From assembly GCA_023548195.1 (NCBI GenBank), contig JAJHZJ010000061.1, positions 6,340,373-6,404,372 of the forward strand: DNA of 64,000 bases. The letters are read 5' to 3'. A program made the translations under genes and the position numbers. This DNA comes from Bettongia penicillata ogilbyi (lineage: Eukaryota > Chordata > Mammalia > Diprotodontia > Potoroidae). A model generated the notes under the pieces. The model searched no databases. It was not told the DNA's origin and worked only from the letters and a program-made list of their open reading frames with translations. Shown here piece after piece: positions 37,601 to 52,214 of this stretch. Position 1 is the stretch's first letter. Each line of letters begins with the position of its first letter.

Positions 37601-38149
37601 CAGTCTGTAATTTAGGATTGTGCTGTCGGTACATAAAACAAATTCCACAGCAACCAAATATTTGAACGTGGTGACAATATAATGGTTGCTAATCCTGGAA
37701 GCCATTTTATTATCAAAAACACTGAGAGAAGTTTAGTTCCTTGGTTATTTCTATCCTGAGGTCTCAGAGATAGTTTGAAGAAAATGAATGACATTCACCT
37801 TGGATTAGGCAGTCGAACTTTTATACCAATTTATGGTTAAGAGTTTTTAAAGACAATTTTTCTTATGCGGACCAGGCTGTAATCATAGTAAGTGCCAAAA
37901 CAGCATAATTAATCTTAAGCACCCTGTGAAAATTATAGTGGCTTATAACAACTACAGAAGCATCTATAAACATATCCACAAGACTTATAACCAACCAAAT
38001 AGGCTGCAATTCAAAAATTCTATGAAACTGATCACCATCAATCTCTATGAGAGAAAATCAGTATCATATGTGGAAATACAAAGTTTATGTACTACTTAAA
38101 ATGACAAATATATCAGTTAGCATTGACGTTGGCTATTATTTTAATTTAA

Positions 38150-38425
38150 TCACTAACAATAGTGATTAAATACTTATATACAATACTTATACTGCTTGGA
38201 GGTTTGCAAAACAAATTACAAATATTATCTCATTTGGTTCTCACAGCAACTTTAGGAAATCAGTGCTATCATTACCCCCATTTTTACTGATGAGAACCTG
38301 AGGCATACAGAAGTTAAGTAACTTGATCAGGGTCATGAAGCTAATAAATGTCTGAGGCTGAATTTGAATTCAGGTCTTCCTAATTCTAGGCCCAGTGCTC
38401 AATCAACTAAGCTACCTACCTGCCA
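38150..38425 (-). mobile_element. MIR, near full length
   Basis: TATTATCTCATTTGGTTCTC, GATGAGAACCTGAGGCATAC, AATTTGAATTCAGGTCTTCC. Confidence 0.9.
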
Positions 38426-38906
38426 CTATAAGTGTAATAATGTAATTTTAATTTCAAGAGTATTTTAGAACCTCAAATTTTTAAGACACTTTGAAGTCAA
38501 TTATAATAATAAGTTTAAAAATGTGAAATACCAGGAACTTTGGAATCACCTTAGATTTTACAGTCTCCTTAATCCTCTACCTCTAATCTGGCACCAAGTC
38601 CTGTTGTTGCTTCCTGGAAGGTCTTTCAGGACTGGGAGATTCTCAAAAAGCTATGCATAATTGCCTCAATTAGAATGTAGCCAGGAAAAGAAATTGTGAA
38701 TATCTTCAAAGAATCACAGCTAACAGTGAGAGGAAGGAATTGTTAAGCTCCCTTGGCCAATACTCTGAAAATACAGAACACTAATTATGAAGAAACCATT
38801 TTCCTAAAGTCAAACTAATCATATTTTAAATAATCACATTAAAGGAAGACTCACAATTTCTCTGAGAAGCCCTAGGACAGACATAACAATATGCCATATA
38901 CACATC

Positions 38907-39148
38907 AGGGCAGCTAGGTGGCAAGGTGGATAAAGAGGCAGGCCTGGAGTCAGGAAAACTTGAGTTCAAATCCAGCCTCAGACACTTACTGTGTGACCCT
39001 GGGCAAGTTAATTAACTGTCTCAATTTCCTCATCTGCAAAATGACCTAGAGAAAGAAATAGCAAACTACTCCACTGTCTTTGCCAAGAAAACCCCAAATG
39101 GTGTCACAAAGAATCAGACATGACTGAGAAAAGTAACTGAATAACAAA
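38907..39148 (+). mobile_element. Mar-1-type CORE-SINE, full length
   Basis: GGGCAGCTAGGTGGCAAGGT, GAGTTCAAATCCAGCCTCAG, TGTGTGACCCTGGGCAAGTT, GTGTCACAAAGAATCAGACA. Confidence 0.9.
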
Positions 39149-40261
39149 ATACACACATCAACTGGACTTTTACTTTGTGCACTAGATTTTCTGGTCCATA
39201 GGATGCTTTCTATGTTTCTTAAACATCCTAATGATTATATTCCTTGCTTAAATAACACTGAAAGTACTTGAAATGTTCATCATTATCACAGAAACCACCA
39301 TCACTTAGTAGCATTTTTCAATCTAGAAGGATGAAGACTGACAGGGATAGAGTCTAAGGTTAAAATCAATCTCAGGATATCAAAACCCTGTAAATGGAAA
39401 GAGAAGGCTTTAGTAAAAATAAAAGGGGTTGTACTTTACATGACTAACTGGTGAATTATGAAATTTTATGGAAAAAAAGGATAGGATCCCTTAAAAATGT
39501 TAGTAGGTACAGGTTTAGAAAAATATGCAAAGGTAAAGTTAAGGATGATTTGTGACTATCCATAATGTTTGGAGGATGCCAATTCTCTCTTAAAAAAATG
39601 TCTCAATATAGTTATTAAAAAAAAGAACCTTTCAAAACTGGTAGAACCCAATGCATGGAAAGGGGATGGGGACTGGACCTATGATTTTATTTCTATAGAA
39701 AACTCCTGTGTGAGGGAATCTAATGTGACACTTCTTATGTTCATTAGTACTAAGTGATAATTCTGTTTCTAGATATAAAATCCAGCATCTATAACCCTTT
39801 AGCTTATTTGAGCATCAGTAAAAGTACAGACCTCAGGCCTGTAGCAGAATGAACTCTGAAATCGATTTCTACGAAGGACATAAACTGCTTTTGAAGAGGG
39901 TATGGCCGTATGACTTGTAGGATCAATTCACTGAAAGCATGGTCTGGACTTGTGATTTTATCAGATTTGGTCTAGGAGTAGAAGTCCCTTCTGTCAGTGC
40001 GGGCAAGCAATTCTTCTGCAACACAGTGTCACCACGCTGCCTGAAAGCATTGGGGGGTTACAGCCAATATGTGCCTGAAGGAGAACTTTTGAAGACTGGC
40101 AACTCTATAAGCCTGACTTTAGGGCCAGTCCACTATTGACTTTGCCAGGCTTCCTTTGAGAATGGAGTCTAAATTCAAGGAAAGCACAATGATTTCACAA
40201 GAAATACATACATATCATTCATACTCTGATTTCACAAAATATAGCTAGTCTTTGGCTTTAT

Positions 40262-40513
40262 TTGGTAGATGGTACAGTAGCTAAAGAAGTGGACCCTGAG
40301 TCAGGAAAGCCTGAGTTCAAATTTGTTCTCACAAATTTACTAGCTGTGTAGTCGACTTGGGGCAAGTCACTTAACCCTGTTTGTCTCAGTTTCCTCAGCT
40401 GTAAAATGAGTTAGAGAAGGAAAGGGCAAACCACTGCAGTATTTTTGCCAAGGAAACCCCAATGGGGTCACAAAGAGTCAGATACGACTGAAAACGACTG
40501 AACAAACAACATT
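40262..40513 (+). mobile_element. Mar-1-type CORE-SINE, full length
   Basis: GGTACAGTAGCTAAAGAAGT, GGGGCAAGTCACTTAACCCT, GGCAAACCACTGCAGTATTT, GGTCACAAAGAGTCAGATAC. Confidence 0.9.
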
Positions 40514-40529
40514 TAAAAAACCTTGGATG

Positions 40530-40685
40530 AGTCTTTTGTGTACCTTGGTTTTCTCAACTGTAAAATGAGGATAATGATAGTACCTACCCCTCATGGCTGT
40601 TGTAAGGATCATAAGGAAATAACATGTGCAAAGTACTTAGGACAGTGCAGGGTTCACAGCAGGTGCTGTGCAAATGCTTATTTCC
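40530..40685 (+). mobile_element. MIR 3' half
   Basis: GTAAAATGAGGATAATGATA, GGCTGTTGTAAGGATCATAA. Confidence 0.8.
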
Positions 40686-40795
40686 TTCCCTTCTCTTCCC
40701 TTTCCTTCCCTGTTCTCTTCCTTTCCATGTCCTTCCCTACCATGTTCTTTGCTTCACTTTCCCTGTCCTTCTCTTCCCTTGTCTTCCCTTCTCAA
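40680..40795. repeat. Pyrimidine-rich (CCCTTTCCTT)-like low-complexity run
   Basis: Over 110 bp of T/C tract with scattered GT and CATG; may have grown from the end of the SINE pair. Confidence 0.85.
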
Positions 40796-41689
40796 AGTTA
40801 GACAATGGTGCCATTGAGGCCCAGACTGCAAGGCTGTATAGATCCTGTGAGGATCTCTGGTCACACTGGTATCACTAACTCCAAGCAGCTGTCTCACTAA
40901 TATAGATCCTGGGCCCCAGGTGAAACACCCCTTCATCACCACCAGGAGAAAAGAGAATCTGAAACACGTATCTTCGAAGATGTTTCAGTAATGAGTATAA
41001 TTTTTATATGTAAAAAACAGTTTATGGATGCTCATGACATATTTCTCCTTTAATATTGCATGCTTCTGAAAGCAGTTCATACGCTTACAACAGGCATGTG
41101 TCTTAAAGAAAACCTAGAGATAACATAATCACGGCTCAATATATATGGCCACCACTTGCTATTTTTCTATTATTATTTAACAGCTTTTTTTCAACTTTAA
41201 AATCTCATGATTTTTATTTAACTTCCCTAATTTACATTGTGATAAAGGGAAATAAAAATGATGACATTTACTTTCATGACCCAAGCAATCCAGAAAAATC
41301 TTTCCCCAATAAAAGAAAGTTTCAAATGCTTCAGGAAAAGGAGTCTACTCCCTGGACGCTTTCACCTCTTCATGGCAAACCTAACTTCCAGCCCAGACCC
41401 TGTAGCCATCATGTAAGGTACTGACCCTTGTGGGGATGCTACCTGGCCACTGTTCGATAGGAGCTATCAATTCTAGCATCCTGAATAAGATTGGGAAAAG
41501 AAAATTCTCAGCACTGAAGTCCTTGTTGCTATCAAATGGTCTAATATTAGATATGGGATATGAGCTTATTAGTGGAAATAACACTAAAGAAGATGCATCA
41601 CTATTTGCTTTGCTGTTGTGTCAAAAAACTCATGAGATCTTTCCATCTGATTTGCAGCTGAAATTTCCTATACCTGTTTTCTGCCCCCA

Positions 41690-41790
41690 TTAGAGTGGGT
41701 GCTTCTAGAGCAGTGTCCTGTCTAGCTTTTTTCTATTTGTATTCTCAGAGTTTAGCACAGTGCTTGGCACAGAGTAAATACTTAATATAT
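41690..41790 (+). mobile_element. L2 3' terminus
   Basis: TTGTATTCTCAGAGTTTAGC, ACAGTGCTTGGCACAGAGTA. Confidence 0.8.
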
Positions 41791-41876
41791 TCTTTTTTCT
41801 TCATTCAAACATTCAGTTATACCCTCAGAGACAATTACACTAGAGCCTCATCTCGGAAACACAAGCTGGTTTACTA

Positions 41877-42011
<135 letters not shown>

Positions 42012-42299
42012 CTAAATAGGAAGAAAAAGAAGACATCACAAGATTATTTACACTTCAACAAACCAGGTAACCAAGTTTCCCTAGAACTATTAAAATAACC
42101 TTTTCTCCTGTGGCTGGAGTCAGCCAAAATAAACATTCTGCTGCATAACAATATAAAAAGCAATGTTCCTCCAACGAGACTATGGGAATAAATGGAATAT
42201 GGTATTTTAATGAAAGGAAATAAAGGAATTTCATAATTAAATTATGAAAAATATATGAAATATCATTACTACAGAAAGGCAGAATCTGAACACAGGCAG

Positions 42300-42480
42300 G
42301 TAAGGTAGCTAGAAGGTAGAAGTTAGAATCTAGAAGATCTGAGTTCAAATCCAGTCACTTAACCACTGTCTGCCTCAGTTTTTTCATTTGTAAAATGTGA
42401 ATAATAATGTCTACCTTTCATTGCTGTTATAAGTTATCCTTAATATTTGTAAAGCACTATTCAAAGTGGTTTTGGATTGT
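42300..42480 (+). mobile_element. MIR-type SINE
   Basis: GATCTGAGTTCAAATCCAGT, CTGCCTCAGTTTTTTCATTT, GTGAATAATAATGTCTACCT. The middle of the head is deleted. Confidence 0.75.
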
Positions 42481-42544
42481 TAGGTTTTTTTTTTACTATT
42501 ATAAGAAAATGTAAGTATATTGAAAATTATATTTTTATATCTGT

Positions 42545-42602
42545 TAATCTACTGCCTACTAAGCACCATAATGGACACTTAATAAATGTTTATTGACTGA
42601 CT
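42545..42602 (+). mobile_element. L2 3' terminus
   Basis: CTTAATAAATGTTTATTGAC. Confidence 0.75.
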
Positions 42603-42949
42603 ACCAGATCATTTTATTCATTTTCCTTCATCCTGCCTCATTGTCTCTTGCAAAGTTGCACCACATAGCCAAACTTTCCTTCCTTTATTAGTTATTAGTG
42701 GGTTTGCGTTTCCCAGTTGTCAATAATGTCAGCTGGTTAGAATGTGAACTAATGAATTCAAATTCATGGGTTTAATCCCTCATATAAAAGTTAGCTAGCT
42801 TTTGTTTAAACGTCAGTGAATGTAACTCGAACTCCAGCCAGTCATCTTGAAAATACAGATAGTCTATTCCACGGAGACCAGAAAGATAATGTAACAACTT
42901 CATCATAATGCTAGCAAACCAACTCAAAAGACATGCCCTATTCAGAGTT

Positions 42950-43215
42950 GCAGAATTAAGAGTTTGGCAGGGCTTTCAAATGAGCATCTACTCTAGTTGC
43001 TTCATTTTACAGATGAAGAAACGGAGGACCTGAAAAGTTAAATGATATAGGATCACTAATTTATGACTGGGAGGGACCTTTGTTTTTACAGATAAAGAAA
43101 CAGGCCCAGAGAAGCAAGTCACTTGCCCATGGTAATGCAGGCAATACCATATCAGTGGTTAGATGTGACATGGGAATCTAGGTTCTCCACCTCCAAGCCT
43201 AGAGTGCTTTCCAGG
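42950..43215 (-). mobile_element. MIR3
   Basis: CATTTTACAGATGAAGAAAC, CAAGTCACTTGCCCATGGTA. The 'acagataaagaaac' step is repeated at 43018 and 43088, so it may be two overlapping copies. Confidence 0.75.
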
Positions 43216-43381
43216 CAAAGGTCACAAGACAAACAAGGGTCAACAGCTAAGAGAGGAAAACCTTAGTTCACTGCTAGTTCTACTAGGCCACATTGCCTAC
43301 CTCCTCATGGTGGGTTACCTTAATATATTAAGAATAGCAAAAACAAAAAAATCACACTTCTAACCTATCTTAGATTTTTGC

Positions 43382-43630
43382 TTTCTGGAGGGCAGGCACT
43401 ATCCATGTTTGGTTCTTTTGTACAGGACCTAGTACAATGCCATGTACAGTTAGGTATTTAATGAATATTTTTTGATGATGGTAGTTTATAACAATCTCAG
43501 TCAGAATGAAATTATATAATTTATATAGGATTATATTAGGGACTAAATAATATTAATATGTATTAATTATATATAAAATATGTTATATAATTATGTAATG
43601 GACTAAATAATATTAAAAACTAAAACTATG
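43382..43630. repeat. Local duplication, copy 1 (same orientation as copy 2)
   Basis: It shares an L2-like start (TTTCTGGAGGGCAGGCACTA) and then otherwise unique sequence (TTTTGATGATGGTAGTTTAT, AATCTCAGTCAGAATGAAAT, ACTAAATAATATTAAAAAC) with 45659-45868. This copy has about 57 extra AT-rich bases made by an internal repeat of GGACTAAATAATATTA. Confidence 0.9.
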
Positions 43631-44689
43631 TTTTTCCAAGGAAGGGAGCATTAAAATATTAAAGTACCTATAATAAGAATAATAAAGTAATTTATTTAAC
43701 AATATGGAAACCTAATTCAGAATTTTAAATAACTTTTGACTGAATTTTGAAAGAAGAAAGCCTTACACTTCTCTCCCAAACCACAGAAAATAAAGTATGC
43801 ATGCAACCTTGTTTATAAAAACTATCACTGGCCCATTTCCCCAGAAACATCTGCTAGTGTTCACTTGGTTTCTGTCTTGAATGTAGGTGTGTGTGGGTTT
43901 TTCTGCATGCAAACTTACCGTAATTAAGTGAGCTTCCCAAAAGGAATGCTATTTCATCAATAACCGTGGCAAATGTTGCTACAAGAAGACTCTGCTTATA
44001 TCAACATAAACAGAAGCAGTACTGTGCTTGTCCAGCACGCATCTAAATACCCAAAGCCCCTGGGGGAGATGCTGGCAGAAAGGTTAGTGGAAGGCTACCC
44101 AAAGAATAAACAAGGGCCACTGTGATCCCTATTTCACTGAATCAGTTTAATTGACTCTTATACTATGATGCAAAGTAAGTTAAGGCCAACAGAAATGGAA
44201 ATACATGATATATTATTTGAACTAGGAGGAAAACATGCCACTATAAGATGCACTATGTTAATGAAAGATTGTTTAATATTCCAACTTTGCTTTAGAACAA
44301 CTTTAAGCTGTCATTAGCCCATCAACCACACTACTACCAAAAAATACAGCTGTTGAAATTCTGTAAAGCTTTGAGAAGGATCCAAAATCAAAAAGTACTT
44401 AGTAGACCTAAAGGGTAGAAGGCATTACTATTTTAAAAGGTTTCAGTTGCTGCCATATAGAACAAATCTTTTTCTATAAACTTGTTTTTCGAATGTCATC
44501 ACATTTCTCACGGCAACTATCTGCTTTCCCATTCCCTCTCCACTGTCTCTCCTCTGCTTGTCAGAACAGGGACTTACTAGGGAGGAATCTTGTGTGTTAT
44601 AAGCAGAAATTATTTTTTAAGCTGAAGCTTTGGATCCACAAAGTTTTTTTTTTAAAGCAAAATTAGACTTGAAGCAAACCTCACACAAC

Positions 44690-44762
44690 ATTATAGAATC
44701 TTAAAGGTGAAAGGATCTTTGAGATCCTCATATCTAATCCCCTCATTACAATTATGCAACCA
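44690..44762 (-). mobile_element. MIR3 3' fragment
   Basis: TTATAGAATCTTAAAGGTGA, AAGGATCTTTGAGATCCTCA. Confidence 0.65.
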
Positions 44763-44899
44763 AAAAGATAATCAATGTAAATGTATGCTGCTGCCATGCC
44801 AAACTAGACTGTGCTGAACCATGATTCTACAGTCCATAGGACTCCTACCTATACAGATTTCTGTGGAGGAATGTTAGTCTTGGATACCTTGGTGCTTTA

Positions 44900-45203
<304 letters not shown>

Positions 45204-45658
45204 CTATGAATTAGAACACAATGACAAAACAAAGCAATGAAAAGTTGGAATAAAGACATGAAACAAGCCTAAAGTGCTTATAATTCAATCTAGTATTTGT
45301 GTTACCTATAAAAAGGATAACATATAATAAAGATGTTAATCTTCATTAATTCTCAAACTACCTCAGGGTGTAAAAGAAAAAAACATATTGGCAAAGTCAT
45401 CATAAATGGACAAAGTCAGAATTATCTCATCCCCCATTTGACAGTGCTACCCATCTTATCATCTCTACCTCCTCCTACTTCAACCTTATATGCAAAAATA
45501 ACAAACCATCTGCTGGCAACAGATATACTTACGAGTTCCTTTGCCAACACAGATATTTAGATTATTCAAATGAAATGGAATTTTATCTATAGGCAGAAGA
45601 TATTATATTATGCTATATTATATACATATGATATATGATATATTATATACAGTATATA

Positions 45659-45868
45659 TTTCTGGAGGGCAGGCACTATCCATATTTGGTTCTTTTGTAC
45701 AGAGCCTAGTACAATGCGATGTAGAATTAAGTATTTAATGAAATTTTTTGATGATGGTAGTTTATAACACAAAGTGGTAGTTTATAACAGAATCTCAGTC
45801 AGAATGAAATTATATAATTTATAAAGGATTATATAATGAACTAAATAATATTAAAAACTAAAACTATG
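45659..45868. repeat. Local duplication, copy 2
   Basis: Matches 43382-43630 over about 190 aligned bases with few substitutions. It carries a private 20-bp tandem addition (GGTAGTTTATAACA repeated at about 45754-45790). It is flanked by AT-rich microsatellites. Confidence 0.9.
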
Positions 45869-46892
45869 CTTTAGTTTTATATATATAATATATATGAATA
45901 TATATATTACATGAGTCCTGAGGTCATATTATATTTAGGCTTTGGACATACAGATATTTAATTATTCTCCTTGTTTTGTCTGTTCTGATGGCTCAGAGTA
46001 CACATTAGGAATGAAACCCTATACAATCTGTTTCTGGTCAGTGCAGCACATCTATGATAGATTTTCAGCAATCTGAATTTCCTTTCTATAGGGTTGACCC
46101 CACAGCTAGATTACCACTAGGACACCATTATTCTGTCACCTGGGCAGGTTAGCCATACATAACGGTCTTCACAAGGGATTCCTTTTATGGAAATGATAAC
46201 CTAAATTAACCATGTGTAATTTTATGACATTTAAATACTTTCATTATATGATGTCTAATTAACACTGGGACCATAATGAGAAAGGCCTCAATCTATTAGT
46301 AACTTAGTAATATTTCTGCCTGAAATATACAAACTTATCCTAAAAGAAAGCTAGACATTTCCTGACACAAGACAGAGTATAAAGATTCCTAGAACTATTG
46401 TAGCCCTTTAATAATTTTATGCTACATATTTATACCAAAATTCTCACTCATGGGCCCAAGGCATGGAGCCAAGTTCACTTGAAACATGTGAGTAAATATT
46501 CTTCATCTGTGGCTGGGAAAACTCAAGTTTTCAACAGACTAAGACCATCATCCAAAGTAAGCCAGTAGCAGAACCTGATAAAACAGATTCTATGCTTTTT
46601 ATCTCATGTCTGCTTACTATACTACATTCCCATTACCAAGAATTTTTGTCAAGTAAACCATGACAAACACTACACTATCTACACTCTAGCTCATACAGCT
46701 TAATGGAGGCTCTTTTAAAGTCATATGCTTATCAGCCACTTATTTATAGCATTAATGAGAATGATTTCTTTCTGCTCACATTTGAAGTTCTCACAGCTAT
46801 ACAGCAGGGGCATGAGAGTATCTTAATTATTATTAGACATAAGGAGTATTAAACTACCAACTGGCAAACATCTATGCAGTGGAAGAGGTCAA

Positions 46893-47215
46893 CAAGTCAG
46901 CTAGCATTTGTTAAGGGCCTATTATGTGCCAGAAACTGTGCTAAGCCCCAAGGAAACAAAGAATGGCAAAAACAGTCCCAGCACTCAAGGGGCTCATAGT
47001 CTAATGGGGGAAACAACGTGAAAACAACCATGTATAACAAGCAACACAGAGGATAGATTGTATATTACCAGCAGAGGGATGGCACTTGAATTAAGAACTG
47101 AGAAAAGTTTCCTGAAGAAGGTAGGATTTTAGTTGAGTCCTGGAGGATGACCAGAGACAGAAATGGGGAGGGAGAGAATACCAGGCACGAGAGACAGCCA
47201 GTAAAAGAACAGTAA
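46893..47215 (-). mobile_element. L2 3' region
   Basis: GCTAGCATTTGTTAAGGGCC, CTCAAGGGGCTCATAGTCTA, AGGATTTTAGTTGAGTCCTG, GAGAATACCAGGCACGAGAG. Confidence 0.85.
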
Positions 47216-47439
47216 CTAACTCAATGGAACCTGCCAGGATACAAGCTTGCTCTAAAATATGATGCAAAAAACTCTATCACACATCAACAAGGTAACTGAG
47301 AATAGAGCCCTCTGGACTCAGGTAGAATTTAGGCATCCCTATACCCTGTCCTCCATTTCCCTCCCACTACCAGGGGGAAGTCAAAGCTTCCTTCCAATTC
47401 ACAGAACAAAAAGTTAGATGGAATGGACTTTCCAAGTCA

Positions 47440-47763
<324 letters not shown>

Positions 47764-48044
47764 TTAAGGGTAATCTCCACCTTCTGGGAAAGGCCAGGAT
47801 TTGGTGAAAGGTTCAGTTCTCTTTCAGATTCTCTTGTACTGTATTTAAGCTACTCAGCAGATGAAATATGTGGGTTATCTGGACTCTTTCTAAATGGCTA
47901 GGTTTCTGCTTATAGCAGTTGCGCTGAGAGTGGATAAAGCCCTGTTTCTTTGAGTTAAGTTATATTACAGTCCTAGATCTCAAAGCACTGGAACTTTAAG
48001 GTTATAAGAATGTAAGAAATGCCATAGTGGGCCACATACATGTA

Positions 48045-48185
48045 TCTTCATTGTTGAATTCCTTCAATGGAATATAAGCTTCTTAAGGGCAAAGACAGTT
48101 TCATTTTGACCTTGGTATTCTCAGTTCCTAGAACAGGGCCTGGCATATAGTGGGCATTCAGGAAATGCTCACTGATTAATTGATT
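48045..48185 (+). mobile_element. L2 3' end
   Basis: GGAATATAAGCTTCTTAAGG, GGGCCTGGCATATAGTGGGC. Confidence 0.85.
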
Positions 48186-48834
48186 GCAGAATGCAGGGCA
48201 CATACATACCTGAAGAATTTTGGTGCCACTGTCAAATTGCTACCTAAAATTCCAAAATTTGCATTTTAAAAAAACACTTAATATTGATTGCTTTAAAAAA
48301 ATCTATTTTCAAAATACAGGAAAATTTTATAATTAAAAAAATCAAATCAACAATTACTTTTGAAATTGTTACTATTCTGGAATACTGGAATTAGAGGAAT
48401 TCCTGAGAGGCATTAATGAGGTAGTCTTAGAACAAATTTATTTATTAACTGGTAGCTGATATATGCACACACACACATAAGCACATATATGCTTATATAA
48501 ATAAAAACACATCTTCAAAATGGATACATTTATGGATAGAAAGCTCATATGTTTAAGCTATATCCCCAACCTTCAATTAGTATCATGGTCAAAGACAAAA
48601 TTTTGAAATGACCCATGATGAGATTTTTTTACTTATGTAATCTTTGTGAGCATATCCCAGAAAGGAGCATGACAGCAGACTGAGATGCCTTTGGGAAACT
48701 GCCCAAGGTTCTGAAGAACTCCAAGATTGCTCCAAGGTACAAAGGCTCATTTTTTTTTTTTTTTTGGCAACATAAATGTCCAACTAAAATGCTCAAATTG
48801 TTGCAAATCTTGTGACACTGTAATCTCTGAGGCA

Positions 48835-49125
48835 CGGGTTCTTAACCTTATATGTATCATGAAATCATTTAGAGGTTTGTTGAATGCTATGATGCCCTTA
48901 TTAGAATTCAAGTTTTTGGTGCATAAATAAAATATGCAGGATTACAAAGGAAACATTATTTTATTTATATTACAAAAGAAACACAGTATTGAAATACAGT
49001 GACCAAAATAGGTTAAAAAAAAACCAAACAAGTTCAAGGAAAGCCAAGTAAGATCCTGTGCTTTAATAAATCATAACTGTAGGAAGTCCTAAGGCCAATG
49101 TACATTGAACACAAGAAGGTTGCGG
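48835..49125 (-). mobile_element. hAT-like DNA element remnant
   Basis: It begins GGGTTCTTAACCTTATATGT, the complement of the usual right end (AAGGTTAAGAACCC type). It continues GCATAAATAAAATATGCAGG and TTGAAATACAGTGACCAAAA. Class inferred. Confidence 0.5.
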
Positions 49126-49229
49126 CATATTTCTAATAAGGTGCTTGCTATGCACAAGGGCTGGTGTAAGGATATCACTGAGGAAATCCTCCATTGGAAA
49201 ATGAGGTAGGCTTGTCATCTATTAATAAT

Positions 49230-49462
49230 AATAATCACTAGCATTCATGTAATGCCTAAAGGCTGACAATGCTTATGATATGCCATCTTCTTTGATCCTC
49301 GAATCAACCCTGAGGTAGATTTCATTAATGATCTCCATTTTACAGTTGAAGAAACTGAGGCACAGAGAGGTTAAGTGACTTGCCCAGGATCACTCAGCTA
49401 GTAGATGTTTGAATCCTGATTCAAACTACGCTCTGTAAGAACTGCGCCATCAAGCTGCCTCT
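49230..49462 (-). mobile_element. MIR, near full length
   Basis: CTCCATTTTACAGTTGAAGA, AGAGAGGTTAAGTGACTTGC, CAGGATCACTCAGCTAGTAG. Confidence 0.9.
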
Positions 49463-50704
49463 TATCTACTGAGAACAATGTTAACTGAAAAACTTGTAAA
49501 CTGGCTATTTGGATCTCAGAACATATCCTTCCATAAAAGTAGTTTCACTTAGGTTCCTAAGCCAGTCCACAAAAAGATGCATAATGTGGCTGAGGTATTC
49601 TGTAACGTCACACAATTATAGAACATAAACACACGCATGGTGGTAGATCTCTGGGGAAATGAATTCAGGGTGCTAACCTGGGATGTCAGGAATATTTGCT
49701 GGTCCTCATGCAATGTATATAGAGACTTCAAAAAAGCCCTCCAGCATGTCAGGGGTGGGGAAATGGTCTCTGTGGAGGACCTATAGATTTGAATCAGACT
49801 GGACATAATGCATGGAAAAACCACAACCAAAATGAAAGGAGTAAATGCTTATATGTATGGGATTGCAGATCCATGGCGTATGGGAGACTGAACAGTGCTT
49901 CTGTGCATGTACATCCTGACTCATTATCATTAATACAGTCTCCATGATGACACATGGATAAAAAGTCCTGAAATCCTATGATCTCTGAGAAATTAAAATG
50001 CAGGCAATTCAAAGGATAATGGAAGGCCTCAGCGTGGGGATAAGGAAGTGGCAGGATATTAGTAGTGATGATGATGGGCATGAAAAGTCATATTAAAATA
50101 TCATTAGGGAACTGTATGACTGGAAAAGCAAATGGAGCAGTCACAATAGTAGGAATAGGAGAATAGGATATAAGAGGTGAGGGGCTTCAGTACTCCTCAG
50201 CATTCCCCCTCACCCCCTCCTCACTATAAAAAGAACCAGTTAACTATCCAAGCTATTGGGAGGCTCCTTTATGGAGTGCTTATGGGAGGACATGACACCT
50301 CCCAGGATGAGAAAGAAAAGAAGAGCTACTGGATATACTGGGGGAGAGCATTCACATCGATCAGTAAGAGTAAAGGCTCATCCAAGTATGTTAGACCTCA
50401 AAAAAAAGGTGGCAATGAGAATTATAGTATATATATAGTTATACAGTTTGGGGAGAAAAATATGAAAAAGCAGGTAGGTAAAGAATGAACTATTTAGTGA
50501 AATATTTCTAGTTTTTTTTTTAATCTTGACAAGAAAACTAACTTGATTTTTGTTTAAGTGTATATGTTTCTGGATTTTAATGTTAATCCTGGAAGAACAA
50601 TCTCCATAATACTATAAGTTAGTTATACTGGGTTTTTTTTTTTTTAAAATAAAACCAAAACCAAACAAAACTGGATCTGTATTTTTCATAACTCCTACCT
50701 CCTC

Positions 50705-50850
50705 TGTGACAGAAAGTCTTAAAAACTGCCTGCAGCACCAAGAGGTTAATTGACTTGTCTAGGCTCAAAAAGCTAGTTATGTATCAGGGGATCAGGAGTC
50801 TTCCTGACTCAGTGACCAGGTCTCTATGGGCTACACCTTGCTTCTTCTTC
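50705..50850 (-). mobile_element. SINE remnant
   Basis: GAGGTTAATTGACTTGTCTA, CAGGAGTCTTCCTGACTCAG, TCTATGGGCTACACC. Confidence 0.65.
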
Positions 50851-51884
50851 TTATATTATAAATGAAAAGAAATTTAAACATCTTTTACTTTCAGTAGTCC
50901 CAGTACAGTGTGGAAACAACATTTTCACATAGCTATGATTAACCGATTCATATGAATATGGTTCATTTCTCAAGGTCTTCCCAAGGATCTGTTCCATTCA
51001 CTTTAGGAAATGAAAACCAAATTCAGTTTTCTGATGAAACTCTAAAACAAGTGTGAAAAACAGCAAAAGCTACTGCTTTTTTGAAATGAATAATGTATAC
51101 TGTCTAAGAAGCAAACTCCATGTTATGAAATATCTATTAAAGTCATATCAAATAACAGTATACTTTTAAAATCCGAGAGCTCTGGGACAAATGATCTAAA
51201 TCATGATTTAAATGGATCTGATGCAAATTCAGGCACACCCTGCTTCTACTCAAAGTCTGCCTTTACCTAATTTCAATGTAAATGGTTTTTAAAAGCTTAA
51301 CCCACTCTCTGAATTACACTCAAAGATAATTTTTCCAAGGCAATATTATCACCATTAAACCGACAAGATGCTGCTAAAATTCTATCCGACTAAATACATA
51401 ATCCTTATACTAACTAAAGTTATAGGAGAAAAATCCCCTACAACACTACAGAATGTCATTACTATGAGAAATAACAATAAATAATTTCATGAAAATAACC
51501 TTATTTAGAAGAAAATGTAACTGTATTGTACTAGTTATGCCTAGTTATTTTTTCCAATGGATAAATATGTTATTTTGGAAAATTTTCAACTGAACACTGA
51601 AGGTGATCTTACTAGAGAACAGTAAGTGAAGTATTAATTCTTGGAAAGTCACTGGGAAAGTAACTGACTTAAGGGAGACTATGCTAATCTTTGATAAATG
51701 TTAATTATTTGACCAATGGAGAGTGTATTAACACTTTAAAGCAATTTAAGTATGAGATTACTGGAGGATAGAAATTTCTAAAGGTTATGCAAACGACCAT
51801 AAAGACCTTAAAACATCTCCTAAATGTGAATGATCCATGAACTACTAATAGAACTGGACTCAATGCTGGCACCCTGGCAAATCA

Positions 51885-52075
51885 TGGGATTAAGTCTAGA
51901 GTTGGAAGGAACCTTAGAGGCACCTAGACAAGCCCCTCATTTTACAGATAAAGAAACTGTGGCCAAGGCAATTGAAGTGACTTACCCACGGTTACACTGG
52001 TAGTGTTAGAAATGAGATTTGAATCAAGTCCTCTGACATCAGAATCACTGTTCTTTCTACTACAACATACTACCA
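51885..52075 (-). mobile_element. MIR3
   Basis: GTCTAGAGTTGGAAGGAACC, CATTTTACAGATAAAGAAAC, GATTTGAATCAAGTCCTCTG. Confidence 0.85.
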
Positions 52076-52214
52076 GAAACTAGCTGCAACAGACCTGACT
52101 GGTACGGCATTCCTATGATATGGCATTCCTATGTTCCCATGATAACTATTATTAATCAGCTATTAATTTGGCCTTTTTCCTTTCTTAATTCCTTAAGTCA
52201 CAGAGCTAGAATGA